Shown piece after piece: positions 1-8,900 of a stretch of DNA of 32,044 bases. The notes beneath the pieces were generated by a model. It was not told where the DNA came from, made no database searches, and worked only from the letters and a program-made list of their open reading frames with translations. Source of the stretch: Actinomycetes bacterium. Lineage in GTDB: Bacteria > Actinomycetota > Acidimicrobiia > IMCC26256 > PALSA-610. A program made the translations under genes and the position numbers. Every line of letters starts with the position of its first letter. Positions within the stretch are counted from its first letter, which is position 1. The stretch is taken from the NCBI GenBank assembly GCA_025463875.1, contig JAODBI010000169.1, positions 1 through 32,044 of the forward strand, read 5' to 3'.

Positions 1-266
1 TTCGCGAACATCCGGTTGATCGTCTCGAAGTAATACGGGAGGTTGTCCTCGGTCACGAGATTGACCACGAGCGCGCTGCGCACTCCGCCCGGGAGCGTCG
101 CCTCCGCCTCGTGCCATGCATCACGCGGAGACGTCTCGGCTGCCCGCTCCCATGGCACGAGGTCGTGGGGCATCCAGGATTTCGTCGTTGCCAGATGGCG
201 CTCGAACAGACGCTCGACCTCGGGGGTGAGGACGTCCACGAGATCGCGGTTGGTCGTCATCGTCAT
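1..266 (-). CDS. Acyl-ACP desaturase, N-terminal part (cut by window edge)
   Basis: The first 88 residues of a ferritin-like di-iron desaturase that introduces a double bond into acyl-ACP (DesA1/DesA2 family). Seen: an N-terminus beginning MTMTTNRDLV, then LTPEVERLFERHL, the segment KSWMPHDLVPW, and VTEDNLPYYF, which is typical of the family just before the first metal-binding helices. The metal ligands lie beyond the window. The ATG at 266 is chosen because it lies 7 nt after a TANNNT hexamer with no ribosome-binding site; a second ATG at 260 is possible. The gene is divergent from the ParA-like gene, and a perfect palindrome (275-296) overlaps its promoter, suggesting repression by a dimeric regulator, plausibly acyl-CoA or fatty-acid responsive (inference). 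Confidence 0.85.
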   Translation of the reverse strand, partial: MTMTTNRDLVDVLTPEVERLFERHLATTKSWMPHDLVPWERAAETSPRDAWHEAEATLPGGVRSALVVNLVTEDNLPYYFETINRMFA

Positions 267-274
267 GGCCGCAA

Positions 275-296
275 GCCTACCTACAAGTAGGTAGGC
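275..296. promoter_or_regulatory. Perfect 22-bp palindrome, likely operator of the desaturase gene
   Basis: Two perfect 10-bp arms (gcctacctac and its reverse complement) separated by AA. Read on the minus strand, the proximal arm contains TAGGCT (279-274), a TANNNT -10 hexamer 7 nt before the desaturase ATG. The palindrome also covers the region just upstream, so a bound protein would block polymerase. The arm contains a repeated CTAC, giving internal symmetry typical of TetR-type operators. The regulator is not in the window. Confidence 0.7.
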
Positions 297-382
297 CTTT
301 GGCATCCGCCCGGATATCTCCGACACACCGCGGTCGGACGGCCTCAGACCGCGGGGTTTGTCGGTCAGGCCATCCGACTCGG

Positions 383-394
383 TACGTTCGCAGC
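383..394 (+). promoter_or_regulatory. Leaderless-type promoter of the ParA-like gene
   Basis: TACGTT at 383-388 lies 6 nt before the ATG at 395, so transcription should start at or near the start codon. No Shine-Dalgarno sequence is present. A weak -35 candidate TTGTCG at 358-363 is 19 bp upstream. Confidence 0.5.
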
Positions 395-988
395 ATGATC
401 ATCGTGGTCTCGGCACTCAAGGGCGGCGTCGGCAAGACGACCACGGCGGTGTACCTGGCCGCGCTGGCCGCCGCCCGGCGCCCGGCCACCCTCGTCGACG
501 CCGATCCCCAGGCCAGCGCCGCCGAATGGCTGGAGAGCTCCGAAGACGGACACCTCGAACGGGTCACGCTCGTCGAAGCACCGACCGACCGGATGCTCCT
601 GAAGGCCCTCGACCGCATCGAGGCCGAGGAGGTCGCAGTCGTCGACACCCCGCCCGGGAACGAGCGGCTGTTGGCCAAGGCGATCGAACGGGCCGACGTC
701 GTGGTCGTCCCGACCCGGATCGGGGGCGTGGAGACCGCACGCGTGGAAGCCGTGCTCGACCTCGTCCCACGCAAGACACCCGTGGGCCTCGTGATCTCGT
801 CCGCACGCACGTACACGCGGGACTACCAAGACGTCGTCGCGGCCTGGGTCGAGGCCAACGTCGAAGTGTGGGGCACCGTCCCGGAGCGCGTCACGATCGC
901 GGCCGGACCCGAAGCCGCGCTCGCACCGGACGGCATCGACGCGTATCGGACCGTCTGGCGCCGCGCACTCCGCGCGACCCGCGAATAG
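395..988 (+). CDS. Orphan ParA-family ATPase
   Basis: A 197-residue P-loop ATPase of the ParA/MinD superfamily, which dimerises on ATP and positions DNA or protein cargo. Seen: MIIVVSALKGGVGKTT at the very start (deviant Walker A with the signature lysine), LVDADPQASAAEW (Walker A'), and VVDTPPGN (Walker B-like). It is shorter than chromosomal ParA/Soj (about 250-330) and lacks an N-terminal DNA-binding region, so it resembles the small ParA/VirC1-like orphans. An upstream ATG would add 32 unsupported residues; the start used here follows a TANNNT box by 6 nt. No ParB gene or parS-like site is seen nearby, so its cargo is unknown. A role in chromosome partition is unlikely. Confidence 0.88.
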   Translation: MIIVVSALKGGVGKTTTAVYLAALAAARRPATLVDADPQASAAEWLESSEDGHLERVTLVEAPTDRMLLKALDRIEAEEVAVVDTPPGNERLLAKAIERADVVVVPTRIGGVETARVEAVLDLVPRKTPVGLVISSARTYTRDYQDVVAAWVEANVEVWGTVPERVTIAAGPEAALAPDGIDAYRTVWRRALRATRE

Positions 989-1029
989 AAGAACGCAAGC
1001 GCTTCCCGCGCCGCGCGGTCCGGACCTCC

Positions 1030-2238
1030 TCAGGTCGCGATCGCGACCCCGCGTCGGTCCAACACCGGGCCGAGCAGGTCGGTGAAGTTCCGCACGTAGA
1101 AATTCTCGCGGGCTTCGGCGCCGATCTCGGACGCGTCCATACTCCGCTCGAAACGCGCGATCGGGTTACGACCTCCTTCGACGTGCGGGAAGTCGGACGA
1201 GAACATGCACACGTCGGCGCCGCTGTTCGCAATCGTCCACCCGGTGTCCTCGTGCGGATAGGGCGTGACACGCACCTGACACTGCACGTACTCGCTGGGT
1301 CGCATCTCCATTGCCTGTAGCCGGGCTTCGTTCTTGCGGAAGGCCTCGTGCGCCGAATCCAGTGAACGCATCCAGCCCGGAACCCACGTCGCGCCGAGCT
1401 CGATGACGCCGATACGAAGGTCTGGATGGCGCATCAGCACACCGTCGACGATCAACGCGTTCAACGTCTGCATGACGGGCAGCGGTATCGACAGGTAGTC
1501 GATCGACTTGAAGTTGGTGTCGCCGCCGTGGAAGTCGGGCACGGCCGGCAGACCGTTGTCGAAGAAGGCGGACGGCATCACGTTCACGCCCGCGCCCGCG
1601 ACGTGCAACACGACCGGAACGCCCGCCTCCGCGCACGCGGCCCACATCGGTTCGAGCGTCACGTGACTCGGCGAATGTCCCGCGGGATATTGGCTGATCC
1701 AGATCGCCGCACTCCCCGCGTCGATTGCCGACGATGTGAGCTCGATCGCGGCCGCGGCCTCGCCCACCGGGACCACGGTGACCGGAAGGAGCCGCGGGTC
1801 GACCGAGCACCAGTCGAGGACAGCGCGGTGTTGCGCGCGTGCAAGATTCTGCGCCATCTCGTGCTCGCCGTCTCGGTCGAATCGCAACGCGTGCGGACTC
1901 GTGAAGGTGTCGAAGACGAGCTGACTCGAGAACCCCAACAGGTCGAGCGCGGCCGCGCGATCTTCTTTCAGGAACGAGCCCGTCGCGAGGAAGTTCTTGC
2001 GCAGCGTGATCTCGGCCGCGTCGGCCGCGCGGTACGACGGTTCGTGGTGCAACGCGGTGGCGCGCGCGACCGCGTCGAGCGGCGTGGTGTCCTCGTTCGC
2101 GTCGGTCCAGACGAGGGGGAACCGCTCGCGGGTGCGGTGGTCGAGATAGGGCTGCAGCCAGTCGGCCGGTTCCATGATGTGCGAGTCGGCGTCGTGCATC
2201 GGTCGAGTCGCGTAGGGCACGACCCGACCGTAATTCAC
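1030..2238 (-). CDS. Amidohydrolase family 2 (TIM-barrel metal-dependent hydrolase)
   Basis: A 402-residue amidohydrolase-related protein of the ACMSD/LigW-like branch, which hydrolyses or decarboxylates small carboxylates. Seen: HDADSHIMEP at residues 15-24 (metal ligands D18 and H20 in the D-x-H form used by this branch), HVAGAGVN in the middle, ELGATWVPGW, and SSDFPHVEGGRNP near the C-terminus, where the conserved aspartate ligand lies. The substrate cannot be inferred. The start is uncertain: the GTG at 2238 keeps VVPYATRP before the metal motif, a stretch that related actinobacterial proteins often carry, while an ATG at 2199 would begin MHDADSH. Neither has a clear ribosome-binding site. 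The gene converges on the ParA-like gene and diverges from the helicase gene. Confidence 0.85.
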   Translation of the reverse strand: MNYGRVVPYATRPMHDADSHIMEPADWLQPYLDHRTRERFPLVWTDANEDTTPLDAVARATALHHEPSYRAADAAEITLRKNFLATGSFLKEDRAAALDLLGFSSQLVFDTFTSPHALRFDRDGEHEMAQNLARAQHRAVLDWCSVDPRLLPVTVVPVGEAAAAIELTSSAIDAGSAAIWISQYPAGHSPSHVTLEPMWAACAEAGVPVVLHVAGAGVNVMPSAFFDNGLPAVPDFHGGDTNFKSIDYLSIPLPVMQTLNALIVDGVLMRHPDLRIGVIELGATWVPGWMRSLDSAHEAFRKNEARLQAMEMRPSEYVQCQVRVTPYPHEDTGWTIANSGADVCMFSSDFPHVEGGRNPIARFERSMDASEIGAEARENFYVRNFTDLLGPVLDRRGVAIAT

Positions 2239-2567
2239 CCGTGACCAGGCCGGACAGCCTCGCGGCCGACTAGGTCGGGGCCACCCTCGTCTCGGCCGGC
2301 GCGAGCAGACTCGGGTTCGGAACCCTGTCGACCCAGCGCTACCGCAAGGGGTCGCGCGGCACCGTCTCAGGACGGCTTCTCCCGCCCGGATCGCAGCTGC
2401 GCGCCGGCGTCGTGAGACCCCGGTGCGCAGACAGACTGTCCTGACCAGCTAATCTGGTGTCTCGGGTCCCGATCATCTGCCGGAACCCGCGGCCGTCCCT
2501 CATCTGTTTCCCGTTCGGAGATGCCGAGGATCGGCCTCCGATACGACGTACAGCTACGAGGAGAAAC
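2239..2567. other. 329-bp intergenic region with the helicase promoter and leader
   Basis: No convincing coding sequence was seen on either strand. The region separates divergent genes. The only features noted are a -10-like TAATCT inside a short inverted repeat (2444-2458) and, from there, about 105 nt of probable untranslated leader before the helicase GTG. No terminator or known riboswitch core was recognised. Confidence 0.5.
2444..2458 (+). promoter_or_regulatory. Candidate helicase promoter within an inverted repeat
   Basis: ACCAG-ctaat-CTGGT forms 5-bp arms around TAATCT (2450-2455), a good -10 hexamer. Transcription from about 2462 would give a leader of roughly 105 nt. Long leaders are common for cold-induced DEAD-box helicases, but no cold box was identified. 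The -35 region is weak. Confidence 0.35.
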
Positions 2568-3746
2568 GTGACCACATTCGAGACCCTCGGCCTTCGCGCC
2601 GAGATCGTTGACGCCCTCGCGGAGCAGGGCATCAACGAGCCCTTCCCCGTCCAGGCCGCGACCATCGAGGACGCGCTGGCCGGCCACGACGTGTGCGGCA
2701 AGGCCAAGACCGGCTCGGGCAAGACCCTGGCGTTCGGCCTCCCCGCGTTGCAGACCACGCAGTCGGCCAAGCCCGGCCACCCCACGGCGCTCGTGCTCGT
2801 CCCGACTCGCGAGCTCGCCAAGCAGGTCGTCGACGTGTTGAGCCCGATCGGCAAACAGATCGGCGTGCGCGTCGCCGCGTTCTACGGCGGCACGTCGATG
2901 GATCGCCAGATCCGCAACCTCTCCCGCAAGATCGAGGTCGCGGTCGCCACTCCCGGTCGCCTGATCGATCTCCTCGAGCGCGGCGAGCTCGACCTCGACG
3001 CCATCGGCATCCTCATCATCGACGAGGCCGACCGCATGGCCGACATGGGATTCCTGCCCCAGGTCGAGTGGATCATGCGCAAGGTCCCGAACGACCGCCA
3101 GACGCTGCTGTTCTCGGCCACCCTCGACCGCGAGGTCGACGTCCTGGTGCGCCGCTACATGCGCGATCCGGTGTTGCACGAGGTCGTCTCCGACGAGGCC
3201 GACGTCGACGACATGCTGCACCGCTTCTTGAAGGTGCACGAGCTCGACCGCATCAAGGTGCTCGCCGCGATCTCGGCCGGGGTATCCCGCACGATGGTCT
3301 TCGTCCGGACCAAGCGCGGCGCCGACAAGCTCGTCTCGCAGCTCAAGCGCGAAGGCGTTCCGGCCGCTGCGATCCACGGCGACCTACGCCAGTCGGCCCG
3401 GGAAAAGGCGTTGAAGGACTTCCAGGAAGACGAGCACGGGGTGCTCGTCGCGACCGACGTCGCCGCGCGCGGCATCCACGTCGACGACGTCGACGTGGTC
3501 GTGCACTACGACCCGCCCGAAGAGCACAAGTCGTACGTGCACCGTTCCGGGCGGACCGCCCGGGCCGGGAACGAGGGCATGGTCGTCACGTTCGTCCTCT
3601 GGAACCAAGAGCTCGAGGTCGAGCGCCTGCAGCGCCGGATGGGCATGCGGGAGCCGATCATTGAGGTCTTCTCGAACGATCCCCGCCTGGCGAACCTCGT
3701 CGCACTCGACGGTCCGGCCCCCCGGCGCAAGACCGCACTGGTCTGA
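2568..3746 (+). CDS. DEAD-box ATP-dependent RNA helicase
   Basis: A 392-residue RNA helicase that unwinds short RNA duplexes with ATP, probably in ribosome assembly, RNA decay or cold adaptation. The family motifs appear in order: Q motif (F4 through PVQ at about 27-29), AKTGSGKT (46-53), PTRELA (79-84), TPGR (128-131), DEAD (152-155), SAT (183-185), ATDVAARG, and HRSGRTARAG. There is almost no C-terminal extension (the end is RRKTALV), so it is a minimal RhlE/CsdA-like core without a dedicated RNA-binding tail. GTG 2568 is chosen because AGGAG lies 6 nt upstream; the open frame extends further upstream without a plausible start. It stands alone, followed by bpa with its own promoter. Confidence 0.95.
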   Translation: MTTFETLGLRAEIVDALAEQGINEPFPVQAATIEDALAGHDVCGKAKTGSGKTLAFGLPALQTTQSAKPGHPTALVLVPTRELAKQVVDVLSPIGKQIGVRVAAFYGGTSMDRQIRNLSRKIEVAVATPGRLIDLLERGELDLDAIGILIIDEADRMADMGFLPQVEWIMRKVPNDRQTLLFSATLDREVDVLVRRYMRDPVLHEVVSDEADVDDMLHRFLKVHELDRIKVLAAISAGVSRTMVFVRTKRGADKLVSQLKREGVPAAAIHGDLRQSAREKALKDFQEDEHGVLVATDVAARGIHVDDVDVVVHYDPPEEHKSYVHRSGRTARAGNEGMVVTFVLWNQELEVERLQRRMGMREPIIEVFSNDPRLANLVALDGPAPRRKTALV

Positions 3747-3792
3747 CGCGCGGATCTCCGGAATCACTCGAGGGTTCTGCGGCTCGGGTGGG

Positions 3793-3806
3793 TACCATGC
3801 CCGTCC
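3793..3806 (+). promoter_or_regulatory. Leaderless-type promoter of bpa
   Basis: TACCAT at 3793-3798 is followed after 8 nt by the GTG at 3807, with no Shine-Dalgarno sequence. This fits the spacing seen at several other unit starts in the window. Confidence 0.45.
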
Positions 3807-4355
3807 GTGACGCAAACGCCGAGCGGCGACACCACCAGCGCCAGCAACTCGAACGCCGGCAACTCGAACGCCGGCAACTCGAGCGAGGGTCCGGTCACGC
3901 CCGAGGTCGTCGAGCCGAGTCCCGAATCGGGAGACGCGGGTGGCGACGCCGCGAGCGAGCAGATCGCGCGGCCGACCAAGCTCATCCGCATCGCGGCCAT
4001 GGTGCGTGCGCTCCTCGACGAAGCGCGTCGGGCTCCTCTCGACGACGCCGGTCGTCGCTCGCTCAAGGAGATCCACGAGCGCTCGATCCGCGAGTTGCAG
4101 GAGCTGCTCTCGCCCGATCTGCGTCAAGAGCTCGCCGACGTGACGTTGCCGTTCTCGAGCGAGACACCGACCGATGCCGAGCTGCGGATCGCGCAGGCTC
4201 AACTCGTCGGGTGGCTCGAAGGTCTCTTCCATGGGATCCAGGCGACGCTGTTCACGCAACAGGTCCAGGCGCAACGCCAGTTCGAGGACATGCGCGGCCG
4301 CCGTACCCTCGACCCGGGCGCGACCGGCGAGCGGACGCCCGGCGCGTATCTCTGA
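3807..4355 (+). CDS. bpa: Bacterial proteasome activator Bpa
   Basis: A 182-residue ATP-independent proteasome activator (DUF2587; PafE/Rv3780 family). Bpa forms a dodecameric ring that docks on the 20S proteasome and admits unfolded or specific proteins such as HspR. Seen: a low-complexity, disordered N-terminus (1-51) with an NSNAG repeat, then the helical core (about 52-165) starting EQIARPTKLIRIAAMVRALLDEA and including RSIRELQELLSPDLRQEL, and the C-terminal tail ending GAYL. In Mycobacterium the tail ends GQYL, the gate-opening HbYX-like motif; here Q is replaced by A while Y and L are kept. Its presence implies 20S proteasome genes elsewhere in the genome. Start GTG 3807 fits the promoter spacing. 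Confidence 0.93.
   Translation: MTQTPSGDTTSASNSNAGNSNAGNSSEGPVTPEVVEPSPESGDAGGDAASEQIARPTKLIRIAAMVRALLDEARRAPLDDAGRRSLKEIHERSIRELQELLSPDLRQELADVTLPFSSETPTDAELRIAQAQLVGWLEGLFHGIQATLFTQQVQAQRQFEDMRGRRTLDPGATGERTPGAYL
3846..3875 (+). repeat. 15-bp tandem repeat inside bpa
   Basis: Two exact copies of aactcgaacgccggc, plus a third partial copy to about 3885. It encodes NSNAG repeats in the disordered N-terminus of Bpa, a length that could vary by slippage between strains. Confidence 0.85.
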
Positions 4356-4424
4356 GCCTCGAGTCTGCTCGCTCCTCCTGCACCACTCGACGAACGATGT
4401 TCGACGGAACGAAGTGATCGACCG

Positions 4425-5789
4425 ATGACCGCACCTGTCCCTCTGGGCAACTTCGCATGGGAACCGGCGAGTTGGCGCAGCCGCGCCGCCGCCCACCAAC
4501 CCGAATGGCCCGACGCGACCGAGCTCGATCGCGTCGACACCGAGCTCCGTCGGATGCCCCCGCTCGTGTTCGCGGGCGAGGCTCGCTCCCTGCGGGAATC
4601 GCTCGCCGCGGTCAGCAACGGCGAGGGCTTCTTGTTGCACGCCGGTGACTGCGCGGAATCGTTCGCCGAGTTCACCGCCGACAACATCCGGGACAAGCTC
4701 AAGGTCATCCTGCAGATGTCAGTCGTGCTGACGTACAGCACCGGCGTCCCGACCGTGAAGGTCGGAAGGATCGCGGGTCAGTTCGCCAAGCCGCGTTCAT
4801 CGCCGGTCGAAAAGCGCGACGGCCGGGAGCTCCCGTCGTACTTCGGCGACATCGTCAACGACTTCGCGTTCGACGCGATCTCGCGCCGGCCCGATCCGCA
4901 GCGCATGTTGCGCGGCTACAACCAGGCGGCCGCAACGCTCAATCTTCTCCGCGCCTTCACGAAGGGCGGCTTCGCCGACCTCAACCGGGTGCATCAGTGG
5001 AACCTCGAGTTCCTCGCGTCGCGGCGTGAGGGCCGTCGCTACGAAGAGGTCGCCGACGGCATCGAGCGCGCGCTGCACTTCATGGCGGCGTGCGGCATCG
5101 ATCTCGCCCACGAGGCGCAGTTGCACGAGGTCGACTTCTACACGTCGCACGAAGCGTTGATCCTCGGATTCGAAGAGGCGCTCACGCGCCGCGACAGCCT
5201 CACCGGCGACTGGTACGACTGCTCCGCGCACCTGCTCTGGATCGGCGAACGCACTCGACAGATCGACGGCGCGCACGTCGAGTTTCTTTCGGGGGTGCAG
5301 AACCCGATCGGCGTGAAGCTCGGGCCCGACGCGTCACCCGACGAGGTGATCGCGCTCTGTCGCCGGCTCGACCCGGGTCGCGAGGCGGGCCGCTTGGTCC
5401 TGGTCAGTCGCATGGGTGCGGAGCGGGTCGCCGAGAACCTCCCTCCGCTGCTGCGGGCAGTGACCCGCGCCGGTCATCCCGTGGTGTGGGCGTGCGACCC
5501 GATGCACGGCAACACCTACGCGCACGAGAGTGGCTACAAGACCCGCCATTTCGACGCGGTCATGCACGAGGTCGAGCAGTTTTTCGTCGCGTGCCGCGCG
5601 GCCGATGTCTGGCCGGGCGCGGTGCACGTGGAGCTGACCGGCGACGACGTGACCGAATGCCTGGGCGGCGGCGACGACGTGCGCGGCGAGCAGCTCGAGA
5701 ACAAGTACGAGACGCGATGCGACCCGAGGCTCAACGCCCGGCAGTCACTCGACCTCGCGTTCCGGCTCGCCGAGCTCGTACGGCGCTGA
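4425..5789 (+). CDS. aroG: Class II 3-deoxy-7-phosphoheptulonate (DAHP) synthase
   Basis: A 454-residue enzyme that condenses phosphoenolpyruvate with erythrose 4-phosphate, the first step of the shikimate pathway to aromatic amino acids. It is the plant-like class II type used by actinobacteria (about 440-470 residues). Seen: LLHAGDCAESF with the metal-binding cysteine at 76, VKVGRIAGQFAKPRS (phosphate-binding arginine and lysine region), YTSHEALILGFEEALTR, SAHLLWIGERTRQ, GVKLGPDA, VSRMGAER, CDPMHGNT with the metal-binding histidine, and HVELTGDDVTECLGG. The start ATG 4425 follows from the family's usual N-terminus (SWRSRAAAHQPEWPD). No strong ribosome-binding site is visible. No other shikimate gene is adjacent. 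Confidence 0.96.
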   Translation: MTAPVPLGNFAWEPASWRSRAAAHQPEWPDATELDRVDTELRRMPPLVFAGEARSLRESLAAVSNGEGFLLHAGDCAESFAEFTADNIRDKLKVILQMSVVLTYSTGVPTVKVGRIAGQFAKPRSSPVEKRDGRELPSYFGDIVNDFAFDAISRRPDPQRMLRGYNQAAATLNLLRAFTKGGFADLNRVHQWNLEFLASRREGRRYEEVADGIERALHFMAACGIDLAHEAQLHEVDFYTSHEALILGFEEALTRRDSLTGDWYDCSAHLLWIGERTRQIDGAHVEFLSGVQNPIGVKLGPDASPDEVIALCRRLDPGREAGRLVLVSRMGAERVAENLPPLLRAVTRAGHPVVWACDPMHGNTYAHESGYKTRHFDAVMHEVEQFFVACRAADVWPGAVHVELTGDDVTECLGGGDDVRGEQLENKYETRCDPRLNARQSLDLAFRLAELVRR

Positions 5790-5924
5790 GACGCAATCGC
5801 AGTCCCATCCCGTCGGAACCGGGCCGATCGGCGCTCCGCGTGGGTACGGAACGGCCGATGCATTGTCATACGCTCGGGGAGTGACGAGGGGCGACGATCC
5901 GCCCCCGAAAGAGGTGCGTTCACA

Positions 5925-8900
5925 ATGACGACCGACGCGACGCCGGCCCGGTCTCGCCTCGCGGAGCTCGGCCCCAATGCCGGGCTCATCGACGAGATGT
6001 ACCGGCTGTACCGCGAGAACCCGAATGCCGTCTCCGCGGGCTGGCGCGAGTTCTTCGCCGACTACCAGCCGAGATCCGAGGTGACCGGTAGTACGCCCGC
6101 GGTCCCGGCTCCGACCGCCAATCCTCCCGGGGCTGCGACCCGACCGGCGACTCCGGCACCCGCAAACGCTCCCGCGAGCACCCCGGCGGGCTCCGACGGA
6201 AGGTCGCCCGTGGTGCTCGAAGGCGAGGCGCCGCAACCGCTGCGGGGCGCCTCGGCGCGCATCGTCGAGAACATGGAAGCCAGCCTGGGCGTGCCGACGG
6301 CGACCTCGGTCCGCACGCTGCCCGCCAAGCTGCTCGAGATCAACCGCCAGATCCTGAACAACCAGCTCGCCCGCGACCGCGGCGGCAAGGTCAGCTTCAC
6401 CCACCTGATCGGCTTCGCGGTCGTACGCGCGTTGCACAGCGTGCCGCGCATGAACGCGAGCTTCGGCGTCGTCGACGGAACTCCGAGCGTCGTGCGTCAC
6501 GCGCACGTCAACCTCGGGCTCGCGATCGACCAACAGAAGTCCGACGGCAGCCGCACGTTGCTCGTGCCGAACCTCAAGGACGCGGACACCCTCGACTTCG
6601 CCGCGTTCCATGCCGCGTACGAAGACCTCGTCCGCCGAGCGCGCACGAACAAGCTGACGCTCGAGGACTTCGCGGGGACGACCGTCTCGCTGACGAACCC
6701 GGGCACGATCGGCACGTTGCATTCCGTCCCTCGTCTGATGCCGGGCCAGGGTGTGATCGTCGGCGTCGGCGCGATCACGTATCCGCCCGAGTACGAAGGC
6801 GCCGACCCGCAGACGCTCGCCGAGATCGGCATCAGCAAGACGGTCACGCTCACGAGCACTTACGACCACCGCATCATCCAGGGCGCGGAGAGCGGCGAGT
6901 TCCTCGCGAAGATCCACGACCTGCTCCTGGGCGGCGACGCTTTCTACGACGAGATCTTCGCGAGCTTCGGAGTGCCCTACGAGCCGGCGCGCTGGTCGCC
7001 CGATCGGAGTCCGCTCGAAGGATCGATCGAGGCACAACAGAAGGTCATCGCCGTACAGCAGCTCATCAACATGTACCGCGTGCGCGGACACCTCATCGCG
7101 AACCTCGACCCCTTGGGGCTGAAGGAACCGCGTACGCACGAGGAGCTCGACCCCAATCACTGGGGGCTCACGATCTGGGATCTCGACCGTGAGTTCCCGA
7201 CCGGCGGTCTCGCGGGCCGCGATGTGATGAAGCTGCGTGACATCCTCGGCGTGTTGCGCGACGCGTACGCCCGCACGATCGGCGTCGAGTACATGCACAT
7301 CCAGGAGCCCGACCAGAAGTCCTGGATCCAGCACAAGGTCGAAGGCGTGCACGGCGACACGTCACTCGACGACAAGCGGCGCATCCTCTCCGCGCTGAAC
7401 GACGCCGAAGCCTTCGAGCGTTTCCTGCACACGAAGTTCCTCGGTCAGAAGCGCTTCAGCCTCGAAGGCGCGGAGACGCTGATTCCCATGCTCGAATTCC
7501 TCATCGACGGCGCCGCCGACTCGGGCGTCGAGGAAGTCGTCATGGGCATGGCGCACCGCGGTCGACTCAACGTGCTCGCCAATGTCGTCGGCAAGTCGTA
7601 CGAACAGATCTTCCGCGAGTTCGAAGGTGAGCTCGACCCGAACGTGCCCCAGGGTTCGGGCGACGTCAAGTACCACGTCGGCGCGCACGGCAAGTTCACG
7701 GCGACCTCGGGCGCGACCGTCGGCATCACGCTCGCCGCCAACCCGAGCCACCTCGAAGCGGTCGATCCCGTCGCCGAAGGCATGGCGCGCGCGAAGCAGG
7801 ATCGTCTCGCCGACACCGAGCACGACCACGTGTTGTCGGTGCTCATCCACGGCGACGCCGCGTTCGCCGGCCAGGGAGTAGTGGCGGAGACGCTCAACCT
7901 CTCCGAGCTCCCGGGCTACGACGTCGGCGGCACGGTGCACATCGTCGTCAACAATCAGGTCGGCTTCACCACGACGCCCGGGTTCGCCCGATCAACGGTG
8001 TACGCCACCGACATCGCCAAGGCGGTACAGGCGCCGATCTTCCACGTGAACGGCGACGATCCCGAGGCCGCGGTGCGTACGATGCGCCTCGCCCTCGAGT
8101 TCCGCAACGTCTTCAAGAAGGACGTCGTCGTCGACCAGGTCTGTTACCGCCGCTACGGACACAACGAGAGCGACGAGCCGGCGTTCACACAGCCGCGCAT
8201 GTACGAGGTGATCGGGAACCGGCGCTCGATCCGCAAGCTCTACACCGAGCTGCTGGTCAACCGGGGCGACATCACCCTCGAAGAGGCCGAACGTGCACTC
8301 GAGGCGTTCCGCGCCCGGCTCGAAGAAGCCTTCGACGAGACGAAGTCGAGTGAAAGGCCGCCGGCCCGGCTCGCTCCCCAAGCGCCCGAGCCCACGCCGT
8401 CGCACATCGACACCGGTGTTTCGAGGGAAGTGCTCGACCTGATCGTCGAGGCGCTCACGACGTTCCCGCCCGGCTTCGAACCGCACCCGAAGCTCGCGCG
8501 CATCCTGGCGGGCCGCCGGACGGCGTTCGACGCCGACCAGGTCGACTGGGCGCTCGCCGAAGCACTCGCGTTCGGGTCACTGCTTCTCGAGGGCTCTCCG
8601 GTGCGCGTCGCGGGCCAGGACACCCGGCGCGGCACGTTCAGCCAACGCCACGCGACCATCGTCGACCACCGCACCGAAGCGGAGTACACACCGCTCGAAC
8701 ACCTCGGACCCGACGCCGCGCCGTTCATGATCTATGACACGGTGCTCTCGGAGTTCGCCGCGCTCGGCTTCGAATACGGATACTCGGTCTCCGATCAGGA
8801 CGCGCTCGTGTGCTGGGAGGCGCAGTTCGGCGACTTCGACAACGGCGCGCAGACGATCATCGACCAGTTCATCGTCGCGGCCGAGGACAAGTGGGGACAG

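Noticed and set aside
43-294. A plus-strand open frame over the desaturase gene
   Set aside because: The minus strand gives a recognisable desaturase N-terminus; the plus frame is Ser/Arg/Thr-rich as expected of a shadow frame in G+C-rich DNA.
395-988. Chromosome partition locus (parAB)
   Set aside because: No ParB gene and no parS-like palindrome is seen, and the protein is too short for a typical Soj/ParA.
4391-4403. LexA-like box CGAAC-N3-GTTCG upstream of the DAHP synthase gene
   Set aside because: The actinobacterial SOS box has four bases between the half sites; here there are three, and the gene is not a DNA repair gene.
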